A stretch of 64,000 nucleotides of DNA, taken from assembly GCF_963169125.1 (NCBI RefSeq), contig NC_084802.1:36354607-36418606 (forward strand), in the 5' to 3' direction. The stretch is from Humulus lupulus. Taxonomy: Eukaryota > Streptophyta > Magnoliopsida > Rosales > Cannabaceae. The notes under the pieces are model-generated. The model did no database searches and had not been told where the DNA came from. It saw only the letters and a program-made list of their open reading frames with translations. Below, piece after piece: positions 1 through 11,900 of the stretch. Position 1 is the stretch's first letter. Every line of letters starts with the position of its first letter. A program made the translations under genes and the position numbers.

Positions 1-1176
1 ATAATCTTTGAAAAAAAAACCCAATGATTAACCCTATATTGTTGTAGCCGAAATTAATGATAAAAAATATATTTTTATATAATAATTAATTATTTACCAA
101 ATGCTAGGATATATATATTCTTTGAGTCTTTCAAATTGAAGAGGTGCATTAAAAATTCCCACTTCTTAATACGATATTTAAGATGTGCAATTATTTTGTA
201 TTTTTAATGCTAAAAAATTTCAATATTAATTGTAAACCACATTGGCATAGCCAAAATTAGGGTTTGTATATTAATAAATTTTACACATCTAATTATAATT
301 TTTGAAATTAGGGTTTAGATAGTTGGTTATTGTATTTGAATATGAAGAGGTGCATTTAATATTTAACGTATATTCAATATTTAATTGTTCAAACTAACTA
401 TTAGTGTAGGCCCTAATTATGCAAATGAATTAAATTTTCCAATTCTCAATACCATATTTATAATCTTTGAAAAAAAAACCCAATAATTAACCCTATATTT
501 TTGTAGCCGAAATTAATGATAAAAAATATATTTTTATAGAATAATTAATTATTTACCAAATGCTAGGATATATATATAGTCTTTGAGTCTTTCACTTTGA
601 AGATGTGCATTAACAATTCCCACTTCTCAATACCATATTTAAGATGTGCAATTATTTTGTATTTTTAATGCTAAAAAATTTCAATATTAATTGTAAACCA
701 CAATTGGCATAGCCGAAATTAGGGTTTTTAATATTAATAAATTTTACACATCTAATTATAATTTTTGAAATTAGGGTTTAGATAGTAGGTTATTGTCTTT
801 GAATATGAAGAGGTACATTTAATATTTAACGTATATTCAATATTTAATTGTTCAAACTAACTATTAGTGTAGGCCATAATTATGAAATGAATTAAATTTT
901 CCAATTCTCAATACCATATTTATAATATTTGAAAAAAAACACAATAATTAACCCTATATTGTTGTAGCCGAAATTAATGATAAAAAATATATTTTTATAT
1001 AATAATTAATTATTTACCAAATGCTAGGATATATATATTCTTTGAGTCTTTCAAATTGAAGAGGTGCATTAAAAATTCCCACTTCTTAATACGATATTTA
1101 AGATGTGCAATTATTTTGTATTTTTAATGCTAAAAAATTTCAATATTAATTGTAAACCACATTGGCATAGCCAAAA

Positions 1177-1238
1177 TTAGGGTTTGTATATTAATAAATT
1201 TTACACATCTAATTATAATTTTTGAAATTAGGGTTTAG
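1177..1238 (+). other. Paired telo-box-like motifs (TTAGGGTTT x2), representative copy
   Basis: TTAGGGTTT lies at 1177-1185 and TTAGGGTTTAG at 1228-1238, starts 51 bp apart. Nearly every monomer carries the pair in the same place. Rare losses are visible, such as AGGTTTTG at 2100 and 42115, AGCGTTTTT at 2570, and AGGGCTTAG at 33898 and 40790. The reverse complement AAACCCTAA is the plant telo-box, and the 11-base form matches (TTTAGGG)n of plant telomeres exactly. Known plant telo-box binders include Myb-type TRB proteins. Any binding here is inference, and recurrence alone proves only common descent of the monomers. Confidence 0.6.
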
Positions 1239-1441
1239 ATAGTTGGTTATTGTATTTGAATATGAAGAGGTGCATTTAATATTTAACGTATATTCAATAT
1301 TTAATTGTTCAAACTAACTATTAGTGTAGGCCATAATTATGCAAATGAATTAAATTTTCCAATTCTCAATACCATATTTATAATCTTTGAAAAAAAAACC
1401 CAATAATTAACCCTATATTTTTGTAGCCGAAATTAATGATA

Positions 1442-1473
1442 AAAAATATATTTTTATAGAATAATTAATTATT
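1442..1473. other. Two adjacent 14-bp perfect palindromes, representative copy
   Basis: AAAAATATATTTTT at 1442-1455 and AATAATTAATTATT at 1460-1473 each equal their own reverse complement. The same pair appears in most monomers (for example 63-76 and 81-94), just upstream of the TA run and the anchor. The first is very constant. The second is broken in subtype D by AAGTATT replacing AATTATT (for example 2381-2394). Such dyads could extrude as short hairpins or mark a flexible region between nucleosomes, which is inference. In sequence this AT-rich, short palindromes also arise easily by chance. Confidence 0.7.
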
Positions 1474-2854
1474 TACCAAATGCTAGGATATATATATAGT
1501 CTTTGAGTCTTTCACTTTGAAGATGTGCATTAACAATTCCCACTTCTCAATACCATATTTAAGATGTGCAATTATTTTGTATTTTTAATGCTAAAAAATT
1601 TCAATATTAATTGTAAACCACAATTGGCATAGCCGAAATTAGGGTTTTTAATATTAATAAATTTTACACATCTAATTATAATTTTTGAAATTAGGGTTTA
1701 GATAGTAGGTTATTGTCTTTGAATATGAAGAGGTGCATTTAATATTTAACGTATATTCAATATTTAATTGTTCAAACTAACTATTAGTGTAGGCCATAAT
1801 TATGAAATGAATTAAATTTTCCAATTCTCAATACCATATTTATAATATTTGAAAAAAAACACAATAATTAACCCTATATTGTTGTAGCCGAAATTAATAA
1901 TAAAAAATATATTTTTATATAAAAATAAATTATTTGCCAAATGCTAGGATATATATAGTCTTTGAGTCTTTCAATTTGAAGAGTTGCATTAACAATTCCC
2001 ACTTCTCAATACCATATTTAAGATGTGCAATTATTTTGTATTTTTAATGCTAAAAAATTTCAATATTAATTGTAAACCACAATTGGCAAAGCCGAAATTA
2101 GGTTTTGTATATTAATAAATTTTACACACCTAATTATAATTTTTGAAATTAGGGTTTAGATAGTTGGTTATTATCTTTGAATATGAAGAGGTGCATTTAA
2201 TATTTAATGTATATTCAATATTTAATTGTTCAAAATAACTATCAGTGTAGGCCATAATTATGCAATTAAATTAAATTTCCCAATTCTCAATACCATATTT
2301 ATAATATTTGAAAAAAAAACACAATAATTAACCCTATATTGTTGTTGCCGAAATTAATGATAAAAAATATATTTTTATATAATAATTAAGTATTTTCCAA
2401 ATTCTAGGATATATATAGTCTTTGAGTCTTTCAATTTGAAGATGTGCATTAACAATTCCCACTTCTCAATACCATATTTAAGATGTGCAATTATTTTGTA
2501 TTTTTAATGATAAAAAAGTTCAATATTAATTGTAAACCACAATTGGCATAGCCGAAATTAGCGTTTTTAATATTAATAAATTTTACACATCTATTTATAA
2601 TTTTTGAAATTAGGGTTTAGATAGTAGGTAATTGTCTTTGAATATGAAGAGGTGCATTTAATATTTAACGTATATTCAATATTTAATTGTTCAAACTAAC
2701 TATTAGTGTAGGCCATAATTATAAAATGAATTAAATTTTCCAATTCTCAATACCATATTTATAATCTTTGAAAAAAAACACAATAATTAACCCTATATTG
2801 TTGTAGCCGAAATTAATAATAAAAAATATATTTTTATATAATAATTAATTATTT
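1446..2854. repeat. Block shared with 41458-42866 (offset 40012)
   Basis: About three monomers match a distant stretch at a constant offset of 40012 bp (87 monomers). Shared private features are AAGAGTTGCATT, GGCAAAGCC with AGGTTTTGTAT, TTATCTTTGAATATG, AACTATCAGTG, the D-type AATTAAGTATTTTCC unit and the rare AATTATAAAATGAATT. The copies differ at a few bases (AGCGTTTTT at 2570 versus AGGGTTTTT, TTGTAAACC versus TTGAAAACC at 42543). Beyond 2854 the copies switch: the near copy continues with a TATATACAG unit, the far one with a TGCTTGGAT unit. Confidence 0.8.
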
Positions 2855-2959
2855 ACCAAATGCTAGGATATATATACAGTCTTTGAGTCTTTCACTTTGA
2901 AGATGTGCATTAACAATTCCCACTTCTCAATACCATATTTTAGATGTGCAATTATTTTG

Positions 2960-3990
2960 TATTTTTAATGCTAAAAAATTTCAATATTAATTGTAAACCT
3001 CAATTGGCATAGCCGAAATTAGGGTTTGTATATTAATAAATTTTATACTGCTAATTATAATTTTTGAAATTAGGGTTTAGATAGTTGGTTATTGTCTTTG
3101 AATATGAAGAGGAACATTTAATATTTAACGTATATTCAATATTTAATTATTCAGACTAACTATTAGTGTAGGCCCTAATTATGCAAATGAATTAAATTTT
3201 CCAATTCTCAATACCATATTTGTAATATTTGAAAAAAAAATACAATAATTAACCCTATAATGTTGTAGCCGAAATTAATAATAAAAAATATATTTTTATA
3301 TAAAAATAAATTATTTGCCAAATGCTAGGATATATATAGTCTTTGAGTCTTTCAATTTGAAGAGTTGCATTAACAATTCCCACTTCTCAATACCATATTT
3401 AAGAAGTGCAATTATTTTGTATTTTTAATGCTAAAAAATTTCAATATTAATTGTAAACCACAATTGGCAAAGCCGAAATTAGGGTTTGTATATTAATAAA
3501 TTTTACACACCTAATTATTATTTTTGAAATTAGGGTTTAGATAGTTGGTTATTATCTTTGAATATGAAGAGGTGCATTTAATATTTAATGTATATTCAAT
3601 ATTTAATTGTTCAAAATAACTATCAGTGTAGGCCATAATTATGCAATTAAATTAAATTTCCCAATTCTCAATACCATATTTATAATATTTGAAAAAAAAA
3701 CACAATAATTAACCCTATATTGTTGTTGCCGAAATTAATGATAAAAAATATATTTTTATATAATAATTAAGTATTTACCAAATTCTAGGATATATATAGT
3801 CTTTGAGTCTTTCAATTTGAAGATGTGCATTAACAATTCCCACTTCTCAATACCATATTTAAGATGTGCAATTATTATGTATTTTTAATGATAAAAAAGT
3901 TCAATATTAATTGTAAACCACAATTGGCATAGCCGAAATTAGGGTTTTTAATATTAATAAATTTTACACATCTATTTATAATTTTTGAAA
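2960..3990. repeat. Block shared with 60893-61920 (offset 57933)
   Basis: Two-plus monomers share private variants with the far end of the window at a constant offset of 126 monomers. These are TATACTGCTAATT, ATTTGTAATATTTG (about 3220 and 61153), CTATAATGTTGTAG (about 3255 and 61188), AAGAGTTGCATT, TTATCTTTG and the D-type unit. Substitutions between copies include AATGTATATT versus AATGTCTATT, and AAGTATTTACC versus AAGTATTTTCC. Both copies have the same orientation. Confidence 0.75.
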
Positions 3991-6900
3991 TTAGGGTTTA
4001 GATAGTAGTTTATTGTCTTTGAATATGAAGAGGTGCATTTAATATTTAACGTATATTTAATATTTAATTGTTCAAACTAACTATTAGTGTAGGCCATAAT
4101 TATGAAATGAATTAAATTTTCCAATTCTCAATACCATATTTATAATCTTTGAAAAAAAACACAATAATTAACCCTATATTGTTGTAGCCGAAATTAATAA
4201 TAAAAAATATATTTTTATATAATAATTAATTATTTGCCAAATGCTTGGATATATATAGTCTTTGAGTCTTTCAATTTGAAGAGGTGCATTAACAATTCCT
4301 ACTTCTCAATACCATATTTAAGATTTGCAATTATTTTGTATTTTTAATGCTAAAAAATTTCAATATTAATTGTAAACCACAATTGGCAAAGCCGAAATTA
4401 GGGTTTGTATATTAATAAATTTTATACTTCTAATTATAATTTTTGAAATTAGGGTTTAGATAGTAGGTTTTTGTCCTTGAATATGAAGAGGTGCATTTAA
4501 TATTTAACATATATTCAATATTTAATTGTTCAAGCTAACTATTAGTGTAGGCCCTAATTATGCAAATGAATTAAATTTTCCAATTCTCAATACCATAATT
4601 ATAATATTTGAAAAAAAAAACACAATAATTAACCCTATATTTTTGTAGCCGAAATTAATGATAAAAAATATATTTTTATATAATAATTAATTATTTACCA
4701 AATGCTAGGATATATATATAGTCTTTGAGTCTTTCACTATGAAGATGTGCATTAACAATTCCCACTTCTCAATACCATATTTTAGATGTGCAATTATTTT
4801 GTATTTTTAATGCTAAAAAATTTCAATATTAATTGTAAACCACAATTGGCATAGCCGAAATTAGGGTTTGTATATTAATAAATTTTATACTGCTAATTAT
4901 AATTTTTGAAATTAGGGTTTAGATAGTTGGTTATTGTCTTTGAATATGAAGCGGTGCATTTAATATTTAACGTATATTCAATATTTAATTGTTCAAACTA
5001 ACTATTAGTGTAGGCCATAATTATGCAATTAAATTAAATTTCCCAATTCTCAATACCATATTTATAATATTTGAAAAAAAAACACAATAATTAACCCTAT
5101 ATTGTTGTTGCCGAAATTAATGATAAAAAATATATTTTTATATAATAATTAAGTATTTTCCAAATTCTAGGATATATATAGTCTTTGAGTCTTTCAATTT
5201 GAAGATGTGCATTAACAATTCCCACTTCTCAATACCATATTTAAGATGTGCAATTATTTTGTATTTTTAATGCTAAAAAATTTCAATATTAATTGTAAAC
5301 CACATTGGCATAGCCAAAATTAGGGTTTGTATATTAATAAATTTTACACATCTAATTATAATTTTTGAAATTAGGGTTTAGATAGTTTGTTATTGTATTT
5401 GAATATGAAGAGGTGCATTTAATATTTAACGTATATTCAATATTTAATTGTTCAAACTAACTATTAGTGTAGGCCCTAATTATGCAAATGAATTAAATTT
5501 TCCAATTCTCAATACCATATTTATAATATTTGAAAAAAAAACACAATAATTAACCCTATATTGTTGTAGCCTAAATTAAGAATAAAAAATATATTTTTAT
5601 ATAATAATTAATTATTTGCGAAATGCTAGGATATATATAGTCTTTGAGTCTTTCAATTTGAAGAGGTGCATTAACAATTCCCACTTCTCAATACCATATT
5701 TAAGATGTGCTATTATTTTGTATTTTTAATGCTAAAAAATTTCAATATTAATTGTAAACCACATTGGCAGAGCCGAAATTAGGGTTTGTATATTAATAAA
5801 TTTTACACACCTAATTATAATTTTTAAAATTAGGGTTTAGATAGTTGGTCATTGTCTTTGAATATGAAGAGGTGCATTTAATATTTAACGTATATTCAAT
5901 ATTTAATTGTTCAAACTAACTATTAGTGTAGGCCATAATTATGCCAATGAATTAAATTTCCCAATTCTCAATACCATATTTATAATATTTGATAAAAAAA
6001 CACAATAATTAACCCTATATTGTTGTAGCCGAAATTAATAATAAAAAATATATTTTTATATAATAATTAATTATTTGCGAATGCTAGGATATATATATAG
6101 TCTTTGAGTCTTTCAATTTGAAGAGGTGCATTAACAATTCCCATTTCTCAATACCATATTTAAGATGTGCAATTATTTTGTATTTTTAATGCTAAAAAAT
6201 TTCAATATTAATTGTAAACCACATTGGCATAGCCGAAATTAGGGTTTTTATATTAACAAATTTTACACATCTAACTATAATTTTTGAAATTAGGGTTTAG
6301 ACAGTTGGTTATTGTCTTTGAATATGAAGAGGTGCATTTAATATTTAACGTATATTCAATATTTAATTGTTCAAGCTAACTATTAGTGTGGGCCCTAATT
6401 ATGCAAATGAATTAAATTTTCCAATTCTCAATACCTATTTATAATATTTGAAAAAAAAACACAATAATTAACCCTATATTGTTGTAGCCTAAATTAATAA
6501 TAAAAAATATATTTTTATATAATAATTAATTATTTGCGAAATGCTAGGATATATATAGTCTTTGAGTCTTTCACTTTGAAGAGGTGCATTAACAATTCCC
6601 ACTTCTCAATACCATATTTAAGATGTGCAATTATTATGTATTTTTAATGCTAAAAAATTTCAATATTAATTGTAAACCACATTGGCATAGCCGAAATTAG
6701 GGTTTGTATATTAATAAATTTTACACAACTAATTATAATTTTTGAAATTAGGGTTTAGATAGTTGGTTATTGTCTTTGAATATGAAGAGGTGCATTTAAT
6801 ATTTAACGTATATTCAATATTTAATTGTTCAAACTAACTATTAGTGTAGGCCATAATTATGCCAATGAATTAAATTTCCCAATTCTCAATACCATATTTA

Positions 6901-8964
6901 TAATATTTGAAAAAAAAAACACAATAATTAACCCTATATTGTTGTAGCCTAAATTAATAATAAAAAATATATTTTTAAATAAAAATTAATTATTTGCCAA
7001 ATGCTAGGATATATATAGTCTTTGAGTCTTTCAATTTGAAGGGGTGCATTAACAATTCCCACTTCTCAATACCATATTTAAGATGTGCAATTATTTTGTA
7101 TTTTTAATTCTAAAAAATTTCAATAATAATTGTAAACCACATTGGCATAGCCGAAATTAGGGTTTGTATATTAATAAATTTTACACATCTAACTATAATT
7201 TTTGAAATTAGGGTTTAGATAGTTGGTTATTGTCTTTGAATATGAAGAGGTGCATTTAATATTTAACGTATATTCAATATTTAATTATTCAAACTAACTA
7301 TTAGTGTAGGCCATAATTATGCAAATGAATTAAATTTCCCAATTCTCAATACCATATTTATAATCTTTCAAAAAAAAACCCCATAATTTACCCTATATTG
7401 TTGTAGCCGAAATTAATGATAAAAAATATATTTTTATATAATATTTAATTATTTACCAAATGCTAGGATATATAAATTCTTTGAGTCTTTCAAATTGAAG
7501 AGGTTCATTAACATTTCCCACTTCTTAATACCATATTTAAGATGTGCAATTATTTTGTATTTTTAATGCTAAAAAATTTCAATATTAATTGTAAACCACA
7601 TTGGCATAGCCGAAATTAGGGTTTGTATATTAATAAATTTTACACACCTAATTATAATTTTTGAAATTAGGGTTTAGATAGTTGGTTATTGTCTTTGAAT
7701 ATGAAGAGGTGCATTTAATATTTAACGTATATTCAATATTTAATTGTTCAAACTAACTATTAGTGTAGGCCATAATTATGCCAATGAATTAAATTTCCCA
7801 ATTCTCAATACTATATTTATAATATTTGAAAAAAAAAACACAATAATTAACCCTATATTGTTGTAGCCTAAATTAATAATAAAAAATATATTTTTATATA
7901 AAAATTAATTATTTGCGAAATGCTAGGATATATATAGTCTTTGAGTCTTTCAATTTGAAGAGGTGCATTAACAATTCCCACTTCTCAATACCATATTTAA
8001 GAAGTGCAATTATTTTGTATTTTTAATTCTAAAAAATTTCAATAATAATTGTAAACCACATTGGCATAGCCGAAATTAGGGTTTGTATATTAATAAATTT
8101 TACACATCTAACTATAATTTTTGAAATTAAGGTTTAGATAGTTGGTTATTGTCTTTGAATATGAATAGGTGCATTTAATATTTAACGTATATTCAATATT
8201 TAATTGTTCAAACTAACTATTAGTGTAGGCCATAATTATGCCAATGAATTAAATTTCCCAATTCTCAATACCATATTTAAAATATTTGAAAAAAAAAACA
8301 CAATAATTAACCCTATATTGTTGTAGCCTAAATTAATAATAAAAAATATATTTTTATATAAAAATTAATTATTTGCCAAATGCTAGGATCTATATAGTCT
8401 TTGAGTCTTTCAATTTGAAGAGGTGCATTAACAATTCCCACTTCTCAATACCATATTTAAGATGTGCAATTATTTTGTATTTTTAATTCTAAAAAATTTC
8501 AATAATAATTGTAAACCACATTGGCATAGCCGAAATTAGGGTTTGTATATGAACAAATTTTACACATCTAACTATAATTTTTGAAATTAGGGTTTAGATA
8601 GTTGGTTATTGTCTTTGAATATGAAGAGGTGCATTTAATATTTAACGTATGTTCAATATCTAATTATTCAAACTAACTATTAGTGTATGCCATAATATTG
8701 CAAATGAATTAAATTTCCCAATTCTCAATACCATATTTATAATCTTTGAAAAAAAAACCCAATAATTTACCCTATATTGTTGTAGCCGAAATTAATGATA
8801 AAAAATATATTTTTATATAATAATTAATTATTTACCAAATGCTAGGATATATATATAGTCTTTGAGTCTTTCACTATGAAGATGTGCATTAACAATTCCC
8901 ACTTCTCAATACCATATTTTAGATGTGCAATTATTTTGTATTTTTAATGCTAAAAAATTTCAAT
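3906..8964. repeat. 11-monomer higher-order block, copy 1 (5059 bp)
   Basis: Anchors 4261 to 8400 recur at 9320 to 13459 with exactly the same spacings, so no net indel separates the copies across ten monomers. The private variants I checked recur at +5059. They include TGCTTGGAT with AATTCCTACTTC and AAGATTTGC (4240-4325), CACTATGAAG (4735), GAAGCGGTGC (4948), the one-base deletion GCGAATGCTAGG (6077), the T in the A-tract GATAAAAAAAC (5990), AAATTCTTTGAG (7475) and GGATCTATATAG (8388). I found no difference in the lines I compared. Type order from unit 10 is C B D C C (CACTTTG-C) C A C C. The 3' limit is blurred by the chimeric unit at 8850-8965. Confidence 0.88.
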
Positions 8965-8965
8965 A
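8850..8965. other. Chimeric unit at the junction of the 11-monomer copies
   Basis: Up to about 8850 the sequence follows the end of the block (matching up to about 13908). It then switches to TATATATAGTC with CACTATGAAG and CATATTTTAGATG, the haplotype of unit 11 (4724) and its copy at 9783. From about 8965 it continues as the start of copy 2, matching 3906 onward. At the equivalent place copy 2 has a type A sequence (AAATTCTTTGAG with TTCAGATTG, 13911). So the junction unit combines three sources, which fits an exchange within the unit or later conversion from a neighbour. Confidence 0.7.
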
Positions 8966-11900
8966 TTAATTGTAAACCACAATTGGCATAGCCGAAATTA
9001 GGGTTTTTAATATTAATAAATTTTACACATCTATTTATAATTTTTGAAATTAGGGTTTAGATAGTAGTTTATTGTCTTTGAATATGAAGAGGTGCATTTA
9101 ATATTTAACGTATATTTAATATTTAATTGTTCAAACTAACTATTAGTGTAGGCCATAATTATGAAATGAATTAAATTTTCCAATTCTCAATACCATATTT
9201 ATAATCTTTGAAAAAAAACACAATAATTAACCCTATATTGTTGTAGCCGAAATTAATAATAAAAAATATATTTTTATATAATAATTAATTATTTGCCAAA
9301 TGCTTGGATATATATAGTCTTTGAGTCTTTCAATTTGAAGAGGTGCATTAACAATTCCTACTTCTCAATACCATATTTAAGATTTGCAATTATTTTGTAT
9401 TTTTAATGCTAAAAAATTTCAATATTAATTGTAAACCACAATTGGCAAAGCCGAAATTAGGGTTTGTATATTAATAAATTTTATACTTCTAATTATAATT
9501 TTTGAAATTAGGGTTTAGATAGTAGGTTTTTGTCCTTGAATATGAAGAGGTGCATTTAATATTTAACATATATTCAATATTTAATTGTTCAAGCTAACTA
9601 TTAGTGTAGGCCCTAATTATGCAAATGAATTAAATTTTCCAATTCTCAATACCATAATTATAATATTTGAAAAAAAAAACACAATAATTAACCCTATATT
9701 TTTGTAGCCGAAATTAATGATAAAAAATATATTTTTATATAATAATTAATTATTTACCAAATGCTAGGATATATATATAGTCTTTGAGTCTTTCACTATG
9801 AAGATGTGCATTAACAATTCCCACTTCTCAATACCATATTTTAGATGTGCAATTATTTTGTATTTTTAATGCTAAAAAATTTCAATATTAATTGTAAACC
9901 ACAATTGGCATAGCCGAAATTAGGGTTTGTATATTAATAAATTTTATACTGCTAATTATAATTTTTGAAATTAGGGTTTAGATAGTTGGTTATTGTCTTT
10001 GAATATGAAGCGGTGCATTTAATATTTAACGTATATTCAATATTTAATTGTTCAAACTAACTATTAGTGTAGGCCATAATTATGCAATTAAATTAAATTT
10101 CCCAATTCTCAATACCATATTTATAATATTTGAAAAAAAAACACAATAATTAACCCTATATTGTTGTTGCCGAAATTAATGATAAAAAATATATTTTTAT
10201 ATAATAATTAAGTATTTTCCAAATTCTAGGATATATATAGTCTTTGAGTCTTTCAATTTGAAGATGTGCATTAACAATTCCCACTTCTCAATACCATATT
10301 TAAGATGTGCAATTATTTTGTATTTTTAATGCTAAAAAATTTCAATATTAATTGTAAACCACATTGGCATAGCCAAAATTAGGGTTTGTATATTAATAAA
10401 TTTTACACATCTAATTATAATTTTTGAAATTAGGGTTTAGATAGTTTGTTATTGTATTTGAATATGAAGAGGTGCATTTAATATTTAACGTATATTCAAT
10501 ATTTAATTGTTCAAACTAACTATTAGTGTAGGCCCTAATTATGCAAATGAATTAAATTTTCCAATTCTCAATACCATATTTATAATATTTGAAAAAAAAA
10601 CACAATAATTAACCCTATATTGTTGTAGCCTAAATTAAGAATAAAAAATATATTTTTATATAATAATTAATTATTTGCGAAATGCTAGGATATATATAGT
10701 CTTTGAGTCTTTCAATTTGAAGAGGTGCATTAACAATTCCCACTTCTCAATACCATATTTAAGATGTGCTATTATTTTGTATTTTTAATGCTAAAAAATT
10801 TCAATATTAATTGTAAACCACATTGGCAGAGCCGAAATTAGGGTTTGTATATTAATAAATTTTACACACCTAATTATAATTTTTAAAATTAGGGTTTAGA
10901 TAGTTGGTCATTGTCTTTGAATATGAAGAGGTGCATTTAATATTTAACGTATATTCAATATTTAATTGTTCAAACTAACTATTAGTGTAGGCCATAATTA
11001 TGCCAATGAATTAAATTTCCCAATTCTCAATACCATATTTATAATATTTGATAAAAAAACACAATAATTAACCCTATATTGTTGTAGCCGAAATTAATAA
11101 TAAAAAATATATTTTTATATAATAATTAATTATTTGCGAATGCTAGGATATATATATAGTCTTTGAGTCTTTCAATTTGAAGAGGTGCATTAACAATTCC
11201 CATTTCTCAATACCATATTTAAGATGTGCAATTATTTTGTATTTTTAATGCTAAAAAATTTCAATATTAATTGTAAACCACATTGGCATAGCCGAAATTA
11301 GGGTTTTTATATTAACAAATTTTACACATCTAACTATAATTTTTGAAATTAGGGTTTAGACAGTTGGTTATTGTCTTTGAATATGAAGAGGTGCATTTAA
11401 TATTTAACGTATATTCAATATTTAATTGTTCAAGCTAACTATTAGTGTGGGCCCTAATTATGCAAATGAATTAAATTTTCCAATTCTCAATACCTATTTA
11501 TAATATTTGAAAAAAAAACACAATAATTAACCCTATATTGTTGTAGCCTAAATTAATAATAAAAAATATATTTTTATATAATAATTAATTATTTGCGAAA
11601 TGCTAGGATATATATAGTCTTTGAGTCTTTCACTTTGAAGAGGTGCATTAACAATTCCCACTTCTCAATACCATATTTAAGATGTGCAATTATTATGTAT
11701 TTTTAATGCTAAAAAATTTCAATATTAATTGTAAACCACATTGGCATAGCCGAAATTAGGGTTTGTATATTAATAAATTTTACACAACTAATTATAATTT
11801 TTGAAATTAGGGTTTAGATAGTTGGTTATTGTCTTTGAATATGAAGAGGTGCATTTAATATTTAACGTATATTCAATATTTAATTGTTCAAACTAACTAT

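Larger units (their letters stand above)
1041..1501. repeat. Representative monomer (type A, unit 3) with internal landmarks
   Basis: Used here to define the unit. From the anchor: GAAGAGGTGCATT at 1058; a first TTAGGGTTT at 1177-1185; a second, longer TTAGGGTTTAG at 1228-1238; a second GAAGAGGTGCATT at 1264; the CpG-containing AACGTA near 1284; TTCTCAATACCATATTTA at 1363; a nine-A tract at 1390-1398; AACCCTA (telomere-like on the other strand) at 1409-1415; and two 14 bp palindromes at 1442-1455 and 1460-1473. Several short motifs (GAAGAGGTGCATT, TTCTCAATACCATATTTA, GAAATTA) occur two or three times per monomer at unequal spacings. The unit therefore probably contains old internal duplications, but it is not a simple dimer of a shorter repeat. 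Confidence 0.85.
1..1890. repeat. A/B dimeric block, two copies at 920 bp offset
   Basis: Units 1-4 alternate type A (TATATATTC before the anchor, TTCAAATTG after it, TTAATACGATATT, GCCAAAATTAG) and type B (TATATAGTC, TTCACTTTG, ACAATTGGC, GGGTTTTTAATATT). About 40-959 matches about 960-1880 at a constant 920 bp offset. Differences are few: GGCCCTAATTAT at 410 versus GGCCATAATTAT at 1330, and AGGTACATT at 811 versus AGGTGCATT at 1731. The first 40 bases (CCCAATGATTAACCC) differ from the matching bases near 940. Units 2-4 also line up with 15274-16604 at offset 14714, linking this block to the 7/8-monomer higher-order repeat. Confidence 0.85.

Noticed and set aside
1195..1205. AATAAA motifs as polyadenylation signals
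   Set aside because: They recur once or more per monomer in roughly 78% A+T sequence, with no transcript or gene to end.
1177..1240. True telomere or interstitial telomeric tract
   Set aside because: Each site has at most about one and a half telomere units, fixed within the monomer, with no run of TTTAGGG repeats.
1260..1285. Recurrent ATG in ATGAAGAGGTGCATTTAA as a small coding sequence
   Set aside because: It encodes five codons before a stop, in a repeat present 139 times. Stops are dense in all frames of this AT-rich unit.
1385..1400. A-tracts as retroposon tails
   Set aside because: The A8-A10 tract is at one fixed place in each monomer and is not followed by target-site duplications.
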